A stretch of 39,063 nt of DNA from Alphaproteobacteria bacterium (GTDB lineage Bacteria > Pseudomonadota > Alphaproteobacteria > Rhizobiales > Aestuariivirgaceae), in assembly GCA_024642465.1 (NCBI GenBank), contig JAHEBA010000022.1, forward strand, positions 1 to 39,063, in the 5' to 3' direction. The position numbers and the translations under genes were made by a program. The notes beneath the pieces are model-generated. The model ran no database searches and had not been told where the DNA came from. It worked only from the letters and a program-made list of their open reading frames with translations. Below are positions 1 through 8,579 of this stretch, piece after piece (within the stretch, counting starts at the first letter, position 1; the number at the start of each line of letters is the position of its first letter).

Positions 1-109
1 AAACAATCAACCGGCCGCCGGTCACGGGGCCGGACAGGGCGGCTGGTTCGTTCGGGAATGTGTTCTAGTCCGCTGCCGCAAGGTGCGCAAGCGGTTGCAT
101 TGCAGCAAA

Positions 110-742
110 TCAGCACACACCGGCCGAACGCAGGTAATCGTAGGCCTGGACGATCTCGCGGAAGCGGTCTTCGGTGGCGCGGCTGCCGCCGTTGGCGTCC
201 GGGTGAAACCGCTTCACCAGGGTCTTGTACTGGGCCTTGATCTCCTCCGGACTGGCGCCGGGCTCGAGGCCCAGCGTGTCGAGCGCCTTGGCTTCGGCGT
301 TGCGCACCGGGCGTATGTCGGGCTGGCTACGGCCGCGCCAGCTTTCGGCGTGCTCGTTGAACATCCGGTGCGGGTCGTTGATGTCTGAATCGTGGCGGAA
401 CCCGCGCCTGTTGCCGTCCTTGCGTTCACGCGCCCGGCGTGCCTCGGCCCACGAGTTCTCGCCCAGCTTCCAGGTCGGCCTGTGGCCGGTGGAAGAGGCC
501 TTTATCCACGCGCCGATGTCCTTGTCGGCCATGCCGTCGAAATAGTTGTACGACTTGTTGTAGGCGCGCACGTGATCGGTGCAGAACCGGAAATACTGTC
601 CCTCCGCGTGCCGGCCCTTGGGCGCGCGGTGAGCTCCTACGGCAGCGCAACCCGGCCATTCGCAACTTGCATCTTCCAGACGGGGGGCATCCCTGTCAGG
701 TTTGATGCGAATGCGGTCGAAATATTTGGAATTGAGTTTCAT
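110..742 (-). CDS. J-domain (DnaJ-like) protein
   Basis: A 210-residue protein with its J domain at the C-terminus (about residues 150-210) rather than the N-terminus. The HPD motif that stimulates Hsp70 ATPase lies at residues 180-182 (KRFHPDANGG), preceded by a helix of the type SPEEIKAQYKTLVKRF. No G/F region, zinc-finger or DnaJ C-terminal domain is present, so this is a type III J protein, probably a specialised DnaK co-chaperone. The N-terminal 150 residues carry two cysteines in a CEWPGCAAVGAHRAP context and are aromatic and charged; I do not recognise a function for them. The ATG at 742 is used. It is divergent from bolA, with a 105-bp gap. Family assignment is firm, client unknown. 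Confidence 0.9.
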   Translation of the reverse strand: MKLNSKYFDRIRIKPDRDAPRLEDASCEWPGCAAVGAHRAPKGRHAEGQYFRFCTDHVRAYNKSYNYFDGMADKDIGAWIKASSTGHRPTWKLGENSWAEARRARERKDGNRRGFRHDSDINDPHRMFNEHAESWRGRSQPDIRPVRNAEAKALDTLGLEPGASPEEIKAQYKTLVKRFHPDANGGSRATEDRFREIVQAYDYLRSAGVC

Positions 743-772
743 GTGGCGTTGCAGGCTGACCGTTCAGGTCTG

Positions 773-806
773 ATACTCCGGGTGAATCAACAAGACCGGA
801 GAGTAT
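773..806. promoter_or_regulatory. Imperfect inverted repeat between dnaJ-like gene and bolA
   Basis: ATACTC at 773-778 is mirrored by GAGTAT at 801-806, and both arms continue inwards into CGG/CCGG. It lies in the 105-bp divergent gap, and the right arm runs into TATATAAG (804-811), which could serve as a -10 element. It may be an operator for either gene. No matching -35 was found, so this is only a suggestion. Confidence 0.25.
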
Positions 807-847
807 ATAAGCGTTCCTTCGGTAAGGCGAGTTAAAGGGTGGTGCAA

Positions 848-1117
848 ATGGCGTTGGGGCCAGTGGGACAGAAAATTTGTGACAAGCTTGAGGCGGCTCT
901 CGAGCCGGCGTCGCTGGAGGTGATCGACGAATCGCACCTGCATGCCGGGCACGCCGGCGCGCGGCCCGACGGCGAGAGCCATTTCAGGGTGAAGGTGGTG
1001 TCGAAGGCGTTCGAGGGCAAGCCGCTCGTGCAGCGCCACCGGATGATCAACGAGATTCTCGCGGAAGAACTGAAAGAGCGCGTGCACGCGCTGGCAATTT
1101 CCGCCAAGCCTGCCTGA
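848..1117 (+). CDS. BolA family protein
   Basis: An 89-residue BolA-fold protein. The class II KH-like fold is recognisable from SLEVIDESHLHAGH, FRVKVVSKAFEGK and PLVQRHRMINEIL, including the conserved histidine of the RHR segment. BolA proteins pair with monothiol glutaredoxins and [2Fe-2S] clusters or act in stress and morphology control; which applies here cannot be read from the sequence. The ATG at 848 is preferred over GTG at 839 because AAAGGG lies about 9 bases upstream of it. Only 11 bases separate it from the downstream oxidoreductase, so the two are probably co-transcribed. The glutaredoxin in this window (22093-22353) is the dithiol CPYC type, not the usual partner type. Confidence 0.9.
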   Translation: MALGPVGQKICDKLEAALEPASLEVIDESHLHAGHAGARPDGESHFRVKVVSKAFEGKPLVQRHRMINEILAEELKERVHALAISAKPA

Positions 1118-1128
1118 AGGACATTTCC

Positions 1129-3159
1129 ATGAACGCTGCTGCAAACGATCCCTTGCTGCAACCGCTGCAAGTCGGGCACCTGACGTTGAAGAACCGTATC
1201 ATGAGCACCAGCCATGCCTGCGGTCTCGACAAGGACGGATACCCGCAGGAGGCCTACCAGGCCTATCACGAGGAAAAGGCGAAGGGCGGGCTGGCGCTGA
1301 CCATGTTCGGCGGATCGTCCAACGTGGCGCCGGACAGCCCCAACACCTTCCGCCAGCTGCACCTTGGAAGCGACGGCTGCATTCCGCACCTGCAGAGGTT
1401 TGCCGACAGGGCCCACCGGCACGGCTGCGCCATCATGTGCCAGATCACCCACCTCGGCCGGCGCGGCGACCCGTATGGCGACCATTGGCTGGAAATGATC
1501 GGTCCGTCGCCGGTGCGCGAAACCCGCCACCGCGCCATTCCACGCGAGATGGACCAGTACGACATCGACCGCGTCATCAAGGCGTTCGGCGATACCGCGG
1601 CGCGCTGCAAGGAGGGCGGGCTCGACGGCATCGAGACGCTGTTCGGCGGGCACCTGGTGGGCCAGTTCCTGTCGCCGACGATGAACAAGCGCACCGACAA
1701 GTATGGCGGATCGCTGGAAAACCGCGCCCGCTTTGCGCTGGAAGTCTATCGCGAGATCCGCAAGCGTACGGGAAGCAACTTCCTGGTCGGCATGCGCTAC
1801 GTGGTTGACGAGGGCATTGCCGAGGGCCTGACCTTCGAGGACGCCGTCGCGGTCGCCAAGATGTTCGAGGCGGAAGGTCTAGTGGATTTCTTCAACGCCA
1901 TCTATGGCCGCATGGACACGTATTATGCGCTGGCCATGCACAACATGCCGGGCATGGCATCGGGCCTGGCGCCATGGCTGGAGAAGGCAGGCGCCTTCAA
2001 GCGCGAGATGTCGCGGCCGGTCTTCCATGCCGCCCGCATCGCCGACCTCGCCACCGCGCGCCATGCCATCCGCGACGGGCTGATCGACATGGCGGCCATG
2101 ACGCGGGCGCACATTGCCGACCCGCACATCGTGGCCAAGCTGATGCGCGGCGAGGAAGACCGCATCCGCCCCTGCGTGGGGGCGACTCACTGCATGGGCA
2201 CACACCGGCCCACCTGCCTGCACAATGCCGCCACGGGCCGCGAGCTCGCCGGCGGGCATGATGTTGGCAAGGCTGACCAGCCCCGCAAGATCGTGGTGGT
2301 GGGCGCCGGACCTGCCGGGCTGGAGGCAGCGCGGGTTTCAGCCGAGCGCGGTCACAAGGTCACGGTGCTGGAAGCTGCCGGTCGCGCTGGCGGCCAGGTG
2401 TTGCTGGCGAAGGAAGCGTCGTGGCGCAAAGACATCACCGGCCTTGTCGACTGGCGGGTGAGCGAGCTGGACAAGCTCGGTGTCGAGGTTCGTTACAACA
2501 CGTTCGCGGAGCCCGCCGATGTCGAGGCGCTGGAACCGGACGTGGTGGTCATCGCCACCGGCGGCACGCCAAACCCGGGCTGGATCGAGGGTGCGGAACT
2601 GTGCACCAGTTCGTGGGACATCATCAGCGGCGCCGTGCAGGCCGGCGACGAAGTGCTGGTCTATGACGGCACCGGCCGCCACAGCGCCATGACGGCGGCC
2701 GAGAAGCTGGTGATGGCCGGCCACAAGGTGAGTTTCGTGACGGTGGATGAAACCGTTGCCGAGGAACAGGGCTATGCCGAGCGGGTGTCGTGGAAACGGC
2801 GCATGTACCAGCTTGGCCTCGGCGTGCAGCGCGACCTCGAGCTCGTCGGCGTTCAGCAGGAAGGCAACCGGCTCAGGGCGATCTTGCACAACGAATTCAC
2901 CGGCGAGCGGATGGAACGTGTTGTGGACCATGTGGTGGCAGAGCATGGCACGCTGCCGGCCGACGCCATTTACACGGACCTTCGGGCAGGGTCGGTCAAT
3001 GACGGGGTCAAGGACATCGAAGCGTTGATCAGCGTCAAGCCGCAGCCCTTTGCCGCCCATGACGGCAAGTACGAGCTCTATCGCATCGGCGATGCGGCGG
3101 CCTCGCGCAACGTAGCGGCTGCCGTCTACGATGCGCTGAGGCTGTGCCGCGTCTTATAG
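1129..3159 (+). CDS. FMN/FAD/Fe-S oxidoreductase of the NADH:flavin oxidoreductase (DgcA/HpbA-like) family
   Basis: A 676-residue protein built like trimethylamine dehydrogenase and 2,4-dienoyl-CoA reductase. An Old-Yellow-Enzyme TIM barrel (about 8-345) contains FLSPTMNKRTDKYGGSLENR. It is followed by a cysteine cluster at C349, C355 and C363, then an FAD/NAD(P) Rossmann domain from about residue 387 (VVVGAGPAGLEAAR). The barrel segment GGHLVGQFLSP resembles amine-demethylating members (dimethylglycine or N-methylproline demethylases) more than dienoyl-CoA reductases, so a role in N-methylated amine breakdown is my best inference. The position of the second canonical Fe-S cysteine is A352. 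The gene follows bolA closely, and its TAG overlaps the stop region of the convergent CorC-type gene by 6 bases. Substrate not established. Confidence 0.8.
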   Translation: MNAAANDPLLQPLQVGHLTLKNRIMSTSHACGLDKDGYPQEAYQAYHEEKAKGGLALTMFGGSSNVAPDSPNTFRQLHLGSDGCIPHLQRFADRAHRHGCAIMCQITHLGRRGDPYGDHWLEMIGPSPVRETRHRAIPREMDQYDIDRVIKAFGDTAARCKEGGLDGIETLFGGHLVGQFLSPTMNKRTDKYGGSLENRARFALEVYREIRKRTGSNFLVGMRYVVDEGIAEGLTFEDAVAVAKMFEAEGLVDFFNAIYGRMDTYYALAMHNMPGMASGLAPWLEKAGAFKREMSRPVFHAARIADLATARHAIRDGLIDMAAMTRAHIADPHIVAKLMRGEEDRIRPCVGATHCMGTHRPTCLHNAATGRELAGGHDVGKADQPRKIVVVGAGPAGLEAARVSAERGHKVTVLEAAGRAGGQVLLAKEASWRKDITGLVDWRVSELDKLGVEVRYNTFAEPADVEALEPDVVVIATGGTPNPGWIEGAELCTSSWDIISGAVQAGDEVLVYDGTGRHSAMTAAEKLVMAGHKVSFVTVDETVAEEQGYAERVSWKRRMYQLGLGVQRDLELVGVQQEGNRLRAILHNEFTGERMERVVDHVVAEHGTLPADAIYTDLRAGSVNDGVKDIEALISVKPQPFAAHDGKYELYRIGDAAASRNVAAAVYDALRLCRVL

Positions 3160-4449
3160 GGCTGGGCCGGTCTTTTCCTTGTAGGCCGACAGGGGCGTGA
3201 TGCGCAGCCGGGTCAGCTGGTTGCGCTTCTTGCCGACGACCTCGAAGCGGAAGCCATGGAACGTGAACGCCTGGCCCTTCTCGGGGATCATGCGCGCTTC
3301 GTGAATCACCAGTCCTGCGATGGTGTTGGCCTCGTCGTCGGGCAGGTTCCAGTCATTTGCCCGGTTCAGGTCGCGGATCTGCAACGTGCCGTTGACGACC
3401 ATCGATCCCGACGCTTCGCGTGCAATGTCGGCGCTGACCACGTCGTACTCGTCGGCGATGTCGCCCACAATCTCCTCGAGAATGTCCTCGAGCGTGACCA
3501 GGCCCATCACCTCGCCGTATTCGTCCACCACCAGCGCCATGTGCACCTTGCGACGCAGGAAGGCTGACAGCTGCGCCTTCACCGTCGTCGTGTCGGGCAC
3601 GAACCATGCCTTCGAGCACAGGGCGGGAATGTCGATCTTGTTCATGTCGCCCTTGTGGGCCTGCATCGAAGCCAACACGTCCTTGGCATGAAGAATGCCG
3701 ATGATGTTGTCCTGGTTGCCGCGCCAGACCGGGGCGCGCGAAAAGCCTGATTTCAGCAGTTCGCTGATCACGTGGTCTGCCGGCATCTCGGCGTCGATGG
3801 TGAACATCTTGGTCCGGTGCACCATCAGGTCGGCGATCTCGAGGTCGGACAGGTCAAGCACGCCGCCGAGCATGTCGCGGTCGGTCTTCACCACCGAACC
3901 TTCCTTGTGGTGCAGGTCGATGGCACCACGGATCTCTTCCTGTGGCGACAGGATGTTGGTGGCATTGGTCAGGTCCACCCCGAACAACGACAACACGCGG
4001 CGCACGATCACCTCGACGCCCATCACGATGGGCGCGAACACGCGCACCACGAACTGGATGGCGGGGGCGACGGCCAGCGCAAAGCGCTCGGGATAGACGA
4101 TGGCGTAGGTCTTCGGCATCACCTCGCCAAATACCAGCACGAGGGCCGTCATCGCCAGGGTGGCCCAGACCACGCCGGTATCGCCGAACAGCTGCAGCAG
4201 CGCGGTGGTGGCCAGCGACGAGGCAAGAATATTGACCAGGTTGTTGCCCAGCAGGATGCCGCCGATCAGCCGCTCGGGCTGTTCCTTCAGCCGCAGAACC
4301 TTGCCCGCAGACCGGATGCCACGTTTTTCCAGTTCGTGCAGGCGCGCGCGCGACGACGTGGTCAGCGCCGTTTCCGACCCGGAGAAAAACGCAGACAGGA
4401 TGATCAGCCCGAGGGCTGCACCCAACATTATGCCGAGAGCAAGCGTCAT
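3154..4449 (-). CDS. CNNM/CBS/CorC-domain membrane protein (HlyC/CorC family)
   Basis: A 431-residue inner-membrane protein. The N-terminal DUF21/CNNM domain with about four membrane segments spans roughly residues 1-180 (AFFSGSETALTTSSRARLHEL is the family's signature region). Two CBS motifs follow (about 205-325, including VDEYGEVMGLVTLEDILEEIVGDI), then a C-terminal CorC_HlyC domain. Family members are linked to magnesium/cobalt efflux or to flippase-like functions; the older hemolysin label is not informative. Its ATG (4449) overlaps the aroB TGA as ATGA, so it is translated as the third gene of an aroK-aroB operon. Its TAA overlaps the end of the convergent oxidoreductase gene. Confidence 0.92.
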   Translation of the reverse strand: MTLALGIMLGAALGLIILSAFFSGSETALTTSSRARLHELEKRGIRSAGKVLRLKEQPERLIGGILLGNNLVNILASSLATTALLQLFGDTGVVWATLAMTALVLVFGEVMPKTYAIVYPERFALAVAPAIQFVVRVFAPIVMGVEVIVRRVLSLFGVDLTNATNILSPQEEIRGAIDLHHKEGSVVKTDRDMLGGVLDLSDLEIADLMVHRTKMFTIDAEMPADHVISELLKSGFSRAPVWRGNQDNIIGILHAKDVLASMQAHKGDMNKIDIPALCSKAWFVPDTTTVKAQLSAFLRRKVHMALVVDEYGEVMGLVTLEDILEEIVGDIADEYDVVSADIAREASGSMVVNGTLQIRDLNRANDWNLPDDEANTIAGLVIHEARMIPEKGQAFTFHGFRFEVVGKKRNQLTRLRITPLSAYKEKTGPAL

Positions 4450-5597
4450 TGCAGTTTCAGTTCGTTGTTCAGGAATTCCCTCAACACGTCTTCATCGACG
4501 GTCTTGTCGATGTAGGCATCGCCAACGCCTTTTACCAGAATGAACGTTATCTTTCCGGCGGACGCCTTCTTGTCCTGCCGCATCATCTCTATCAGGTCAT
4601 CTGCGCCGGGCAGATGCTTGCGTATCAACGCCAGCGTGGTGGTTAACCCGACCGACTTGAGGTGCGCCTCGACCCGCGCCGCGCTGCCGGCCGGGCACAA
4701 GCCGAGGCTTTCGGAGAACCTGAAAGCCTGCGCCATGCCGATGGCAACCGCTTCGCCGTGCAGCAGCTTGTCCGAATAGCTGGTCGCGCGTTCAAGTGCA
4801 TGGCCGAAGGTGTGACCGAGATTGAGCAGCGCGCGGCGTCCGTGCTCGTGTTCGTCTTCCGCCACGATTGCCGCCTTGGCCTCGCACGAGGTGCGGATGG
4901 CGTGCACGCGGGCCTGCGGGTCGCCGGCAAGAAGGCGTGGCGCGTTGAGTTCGAGCCAGCTGAAGAAACCGGCATCGCCGAGCAGTCCGTACTTGGCAAC
5001 CTCGGCATAGCCGGCAGCAATTTCGCGCTGCGGCAAGGTATTCAGCACGGCAATGTCGGCCAGCACCGCGATGGGCTGGTGGAAGGCGCCGATCAGGTTC
5101 TTGCCGTGGGCCGAGTTGATGGCCGTCTTGCCGCCCACCGAGCTGTCGACCTGGGCCAGCAGCGAGGTGGGGATCTGGATGAAGTTGACGCCGCGCCGGA
5201 CGATGGCCGCGGCAAAGCCCACCAGATCACCTATGACGCCGCCACCGAACGCGATCACCGCATCGGAGCGCTCGATGCCGGCGCCGAGAATGAAGTCGCA
5301 GACCTGCATTAGGTATTGCTGGCTCTTGGTGCCCTCGCCGGGTGGCAGGATCAGTTCGCTGTGGGCGATACCGGCTGCATCGAGGCTTGCGGTGAGGGTG
5401 GCAATGTGATGGCGGGCAACGTTCTCGTCGGTGACGATCGCGGTGACGGGCCGCTTGAGCAGCGGGCGTATCATCTCGCCTGCGTGGACGAGCAGGCCTT
5501 CGCCGATCGAGATCTGGTAGCTGCGGTCGGCAAGGTCGACCGCGACCTCGGCGCGCGCCGTTTCCCGTGCCGCCACGTTCTGGTCACTCGTGGTCAT
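4446..5597 (-). CDS. aroB: 3-dehydroquinate synthase
   Basis: A 383-residue NAD-dependent enzyme that cyclises DAHP to 3-dehydroquinate, step two of the shikimate pathway. Family motifs are visible: the glycine-rich IAFGGGVIGDLVGFAA, the metal/substrate region QIPTSLLAQVDSSVGGKTAIN, and the metal-binding histidine segments LNLGHTFGHALE and LLHGEAVAIGM. The ATG at 5597 is chosen because it forms an ATGA overlap with the aroK stop and leaves a usual-length N-terminus; the frame is open for another 20 codons upstream but that part looks unrelated. It is coupled on both sides (aroK upstream, CorC-type gene downstream). Confidence 0.97.
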   Translation of the reverse strand: MTTSDQNVAARETARAEVAVDLADRSYQISIGEGLLVHAGEMIRPLLKRPVTAIVTDENVARHHIATLTASLDAAGIAHSELILPPGEGTKSQQYLMQVCDFILGAGIERSDAVIAFGGGVIGDLVGFAAAIVRRGVNFIQIPTSLLAQVDSSVGGKTAINSAHGKNLIGAFHQPIAVLADIAVLNTLPQREIAAGYAEVAKYGLLGDAGFFSWLELNAPRLLAGDPQARVHAIRTSCEAKAAIVAEDEHEHGRRALLNLGHTFGHALERATSYSDKLLHGEAVAIGMAQAFRFSESLGLCPAGSAARVEAHLKSVGLTTTLALIRKHLPGADDLIEMMRQDKKASAGKITFILVKGVGDAYIDKTVDEDVLREFLNNELKLQ

Positions 5598-6193
5598 GCA
5601 CTTGCCGCTCCGGAACTGTGCTGGTTGCCCAGATGGGCAGCCAGTGCCTCGAGGCAACTCTGCACGATCTGGTCATGGGGCACGTCACGGCTGTCCACCA
5701 CGACGTCTGCATGGGCGTACACAGGGTAACGCTCGTCGATCAGCTTGCGCATCACTGCATCCGGGTCTGCCGTCTTGAGCAATGGGCGATTGGACCGGCG
5801 GCGGACGCGCTTCATCAACAGATTGAAATCGGCGCGCAGCCAAAGCGAAATGCCGTTGCGCGCGATGGCCTCGCGGGTAGCTTCGTTTATGTAGGCGCCA
5901 CCGCCGGTGGCAAGCACGCGCGGTTGTTCCTGCAGCATCCTGTCGATGACACGGCGCTCGCCGTCACGGAAGTACTGCTCGCCGTGTTCCTCGAATATCT
6001 CGGGGATGGTCTTGCCCGCGGCCTGCTCGATCTCGTGGTCGGCATCGGCAAACGGCAGGCCGAGCCTTGCCGCCAGGCGCCGGCCGACGGTTGTCTTGCC
6101 CGCACCCATCAACCCGACCAGCACGATGCTGCGGTTGCCGATTTGCGACAGCACGGCAGCGGCAAGCTCATCATTCTGGTTTTGTCTGGACAC
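5594..6193 (-). CDS. aroK: Shikimate kinase
   Basis: Phosphorylates shikimate with ATP. Taken from GTG at 6193 the protein has 199 residues, with the P-loop GLMGAGKTT at 27-35. Further family signs are FADADHEIE (shikimate-binding Asp region), GGGAYIN (substrate-binding glycines) and the lid arginines of RRRSNRPLLK. The start is uncertain: no ATG exists in the frame ahead of the P-loop, and TTG at 6283 would add 30 residues of unlikely composition. The TGA overlaps the aroB ATG by four bases, so translation of the two is probably coupled. It is divergent from the tiny membrane ORF and xerD. Confidence 0.93.
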   Translation of the reverse strand: MSRQNQNDELAAAVLSQIGNRSIVLVGLMGAGKTTVGRRLAARLGLPFADADHEIEQAAGKTIPEIFEEHGEQYFRDGERRVIDRMLQEQPRVLATGGGAYINEATREAIARNGISLWLRADFNLLMKRVRRRSNRPLLKTADPDAVMRKLIDERYPVYAHADVVVDSRDVPHDQIVQSCLEALAAHLGNQHSSGAASA

Positions 6194-6358
6194 GAAAACG
6201 GGCTGTCTGTCGGCTGGGTTCGGGGATTGGTTCAGGGCAGTCTTATTACAGGTTGGCCAGATGCACGGCAAAGTTTTTTGCAAGCACCGGCAAGATGCTG
6301 CACACTGATGGTACTTCGCTCGAGTCGATCATGCCAAACCGGACACCGGACCGACGCC

Positions 6359-6499
6359 ATGCCTGACAGCATTCGCTTTCTGTTAATCATGCTGTGCTTG
6401 GCTGGAGCCGGATATGGCGCGATGTGGTGGCTGTCTTCGGCGCCGCCACCGCAACAGGACGTGGTCAAGCGGTTGCCGCATGCGGTCTTCGACAACTGA
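6359..6499 (+). CDS. Small single-pass membrane protein, unknown function
   Basis: A 46-residue ORF starting MPDSIRFLLIMLCLAG. Residues 6-26 form one hydrophobic helix ending in WWLSS, followed by a proline-rich stretch (APPPQQ) and a charged tail. The gene overlaps the probable xerD start (6480) by 20 bases, which suggests translational linkage. I recall similarly sized unannotated ORFs next to xerD in rhizobia but cannot verify the match. It has no recognisable domain. Confidence 0.55.
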   Translation: MPDSIRFLLIMLCLAGAGYGAMWWLSSAPPPQQDVVKRLPHAVFDN

Positions 6500-7460
6500 C
6501 AATTCAGATGGCAATCACGGTCTGCCGGCACCTGCTGACTGGCGGCTTATAGCTGCCTTTCTCGAAATGATGAGCGCCGAGCGCGGGGCGTCTGCCAACA
6601 CGCTGGCGGCCTATGCGCGGGACCTGGAGCTCTATGCGGCGTTCGTCGCCCGGCGGGGTCAAACGCTGGAGAATGCGGGAAGCGAGCACATCCGTGCATG
6701 GCTTCAGTCCATGCATGGCGAAGGCCTGGCGAAATCCTCGATCGCGCGGCGGCTGTCTGCGGTGCGCCAGTTGCACAAGTTCGCCTATGCCGAGGGCGCT
6801 TCAGATGACGATCCGGCTACGGCAATCTCTGCGCCGCAGCGCGATGCCGGGTTGCCCAAGGTATTGAGCGTCGGCCAGGTAGACCGGCTGCTTGCCTGTA
6901 TCCGCGAGCGGGCGGCCGCGTCACGCGGTAAGGCGCGGGTGAAGGCCGTGCGCATGGCTTGCCTGATCGAGGTTCTCTATGCGACGGGCTTGCGGGTGTC
7001 GGAGCTGGTGTCGCTGACCGTCGGCCAGGCATGTGGCGATGAACGGTTCATCAGCGTGCGCGGCAAGGGCGGCCGCGAGCGGCTGGTGCCGCTGTCGACG
7101 GCGGCCAGGACCGCGCTTGATGCCTGGCTTGGCGAACTTCGACGCGCGGCGCCGCCGTCCGGCCTGCCTGCGGGCCAGTACCTGTTCGCCTCGCGCGGCC
7201 GTGAAAAGCACCTCACCCGGCAGCACTTTGCGCTGATGCTGAAGGATCTCGCGCGCGATGCCGGGCTCAATGCCGACGCAGTGTCGCCGCACGTATTGCG
7301 CCACGCCTTTGCCAGCCACCTGCTGCAGGGCGGAGCCGACCTGCGCGCGGTTCAGCAGATGCTCGGCCATGCCGACATCTCGACCACGCAGATCTATACC
7401 CACGTGCTGCCCGAGAAATTGCGCGACGTGGTGGAAAGCCATCATCCGCTTGCGCGCTGA
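6480..7460 (+). CDS. xerD: Site-specific tyrosine recombinase XerD
   Basis: A 326-residue tyrosine recombinase that, with XerC, resolves chromosome dimers at dif under FtsK control. The N-terminal SAM-like core-binding domain covers about residues 20-105 and the catalytic domain 125-325. All six catalytic positions are visible: R172 (ATGLRVSEL), K196 (GKGGRER), H271 and R274 (HVLRH), H297 (LGHADIS) and Y306 (TQIYTH). Length and the ending VVESHHPLA fit the chromosomal housekeeping enzyme rather than an integron or phage integrase. The start is taken at ATG 6480 inside the end of the preceding small ORF. No attachment site is seen nearby. Confidence 0.94.
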   Translation: MRSSTTDNSDGNHGLPAPADWRLIAAFLEMMSAERGASANTLAAYARDLELYAAFVARRGQTLENAGSEHIRAWLQSMHGEGLAKSSIARRLSAVRQLHKFAYAEGASDDDPATAISAPQRDAGLPKVLSVGQVDRLLACIRERAAASRGKARVKAVRMACLIEVLYATGLRVSELVSLTVGQACGDERFISVRGKGGRERLVPLSTAARTALDAWLGELRRAAPPSGLPAGQYLFASRGREKHLTRQHFALMLKDLARDAGLNADAVSPHVLRHAFASHLLQGGADLRAVQQMLGHADISTTQIYTHVLPEKLRDVVESHHPLAR

Positions 7461-7465
7461 TTTCC

Positions 7466-7484
7466 CCGGTTGACATGCAACCGG
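7466..7484. other. Short perfect stem-loop after xerD
   Basis: CCGGTTG (7466-7472) and CAACCGG (7478-7484) form a 7-bp stem with a 5-base loop, five bases after the xerD stop. No T-run follows, so it is not a standard intrinsic terminator; it may only stabilise the 3' end. Confidence 0.35.
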
Positions 7485-7535
7485 CGTCTCGCCAGTTTGC
7501 GGGGCAATTCACCAGGTCACCGGCTTACAGCGCAA

Positions 7536-8498
7536 ATGCAGACATTTCTCGACTTCGAAACCCGGATTGCCGAGCTTCAGGGCAAGATTGCCGAGCTGAA
7601 ATCGATCGGTGACAGCGACGACAAGGCCGTCTCGATCACGGATGAGGTCAAGCAGCTCGAAAGCAAGCTGGCGAAGTCTCTCGCCGATCTGTATGCCGAC
7701 CTCGACCCGTGGCAGAAGACGCAGGTTGCACGCCATCCCGACCGGCCGCACACGCGTGACTATGTTGCTGAACTGATTACGGATTTCACCCCGCTGGCAG
7801 GCGACCGCAAGTTTGCCGAGGACGAGGCGGTGATGGGCGGCCTTGGCCGGTTCCAGGGCGAGCCGGTGGTGGTGATCGGCCAGGAGAAGGGGGCCGACAC
7901 CAAGTTGCGGCTGAAGCACAATTTCGGCATGGCCCGGCCGGAAGGCTACCGCAAGGCGGTGCGGCTGATGGAACTGGCGGAGCGTTTTTCGCTTCCTGTT
8001 CTGACCTTTGTTGATACTGCTGGCGCCTATCCGGGTATCGGCGCGGAAGAGCGTGGACAGGCGGAAGCCATTGCAAGATCTACGGATTCCTGCCTCGGGC
8101 TGGGCACGCCGATCATTGCGACCATCATCGGCGAAGGCGGCTCCGGCGGGGCTGTTGCCATTGCCACCGCCAACGCGGTCCTGATGCTCGAGCACGCCAT
8201 CTACTCGGTCATCTCGCCGGAGGGAGCAGCATCGATCCTGTGGCACGACTCGGCCCGCGCCAGTGAAGCCGCCACCGCCATGCGGATCACCGCGGCGCAT
8301 CTGCAAGAGCTTGGCGTAATTGACAAAATCGTCCCCGAGCCGGTGGGCGGGGCGCACCGGGCGCGCAAGGTTGTGATCGAGACCGCGGGCCGGGAGATCG
8401 CCGCGGCGCTGATGCCGTTCAAGCACATGAGCCCGGCAGAAATCCGCCAGCGGCGGCGCGACAAGTTTCTCGCCATCGGCCGCACGCTTGGTGCGTAG
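7536..8498 (+). CDS. accA: Acetyl-CoA carboxylase, carboxyltransferase subunit alpha
   Basis: A 320-residue alpha subunit of the carboxyltransferase, which with AccD moves the carboxyl from biotin on AccB to acetyl-CoA to make malonyl-CoA for fatty-acid synthesis. The start MQTFLDFETRIAELQGKIAEL, the crotonase-like core with TFVDTAGAYPGIGAEERGQ, the oxyanion-hole glycines of GEGGSGGAVAI and the segment SVISPEGAASILW are all typical. ATG 7536 gives the usual length of about 317-320 residues. It sits 75 bases after xerD and 81 bases before the first L,D-transpeptidase. Confidence 0.97.
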   Translation: MQTFLDFETRIAELQGKIAELKSIGDSDDKAVSITDEVKQLESKLAKSLADLYADLDPWQKTQVARHPDRPHTRDYVAELITDFTPLAGDRKFAEDEAVMGGLGRFQGEPVVVIGQEKGADTKLRLKHNFGMARPEGYRKAVRLMELAERFSLPVLTFVDTAGAYPGIGAEERGQAEAIARSTDSCLGLGTPIIATIIGEGGSGGAVAIATANAVLMLEHAIYSVISPEGAASILWHDSARASEAATAMRITAAHLQELGVIDKIVPEPVGGAHRARKVVIETAGREIAAALMPFKHMSPAEIRQRRRDKFLAIGRTLGA

Positions 8499-8579
8499 AC
8501 TGACTTCTGCGTGCCGCAAACCTGCCGTTTTGTGCAGGGAATCTGTGCACAGTTCACAGCCTTTCACGCTGAAATCGGT

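Noticed and set aside
1..109. CCGGCC/GGCCGG inverted repeat at 11-33 as a terminator
   Set aside because: There is no T-run on either strand and the sequence is too GC-rich for a 6-bp stem to be significant.
6480..7460. Tyrosine recombinase as sign of an integrated element
   Set aside because: The protein has the length, ending and core-gene context (accA downstream) of housekeeping XerD, and no tRNA, att repeats or phage genes lie nearby.
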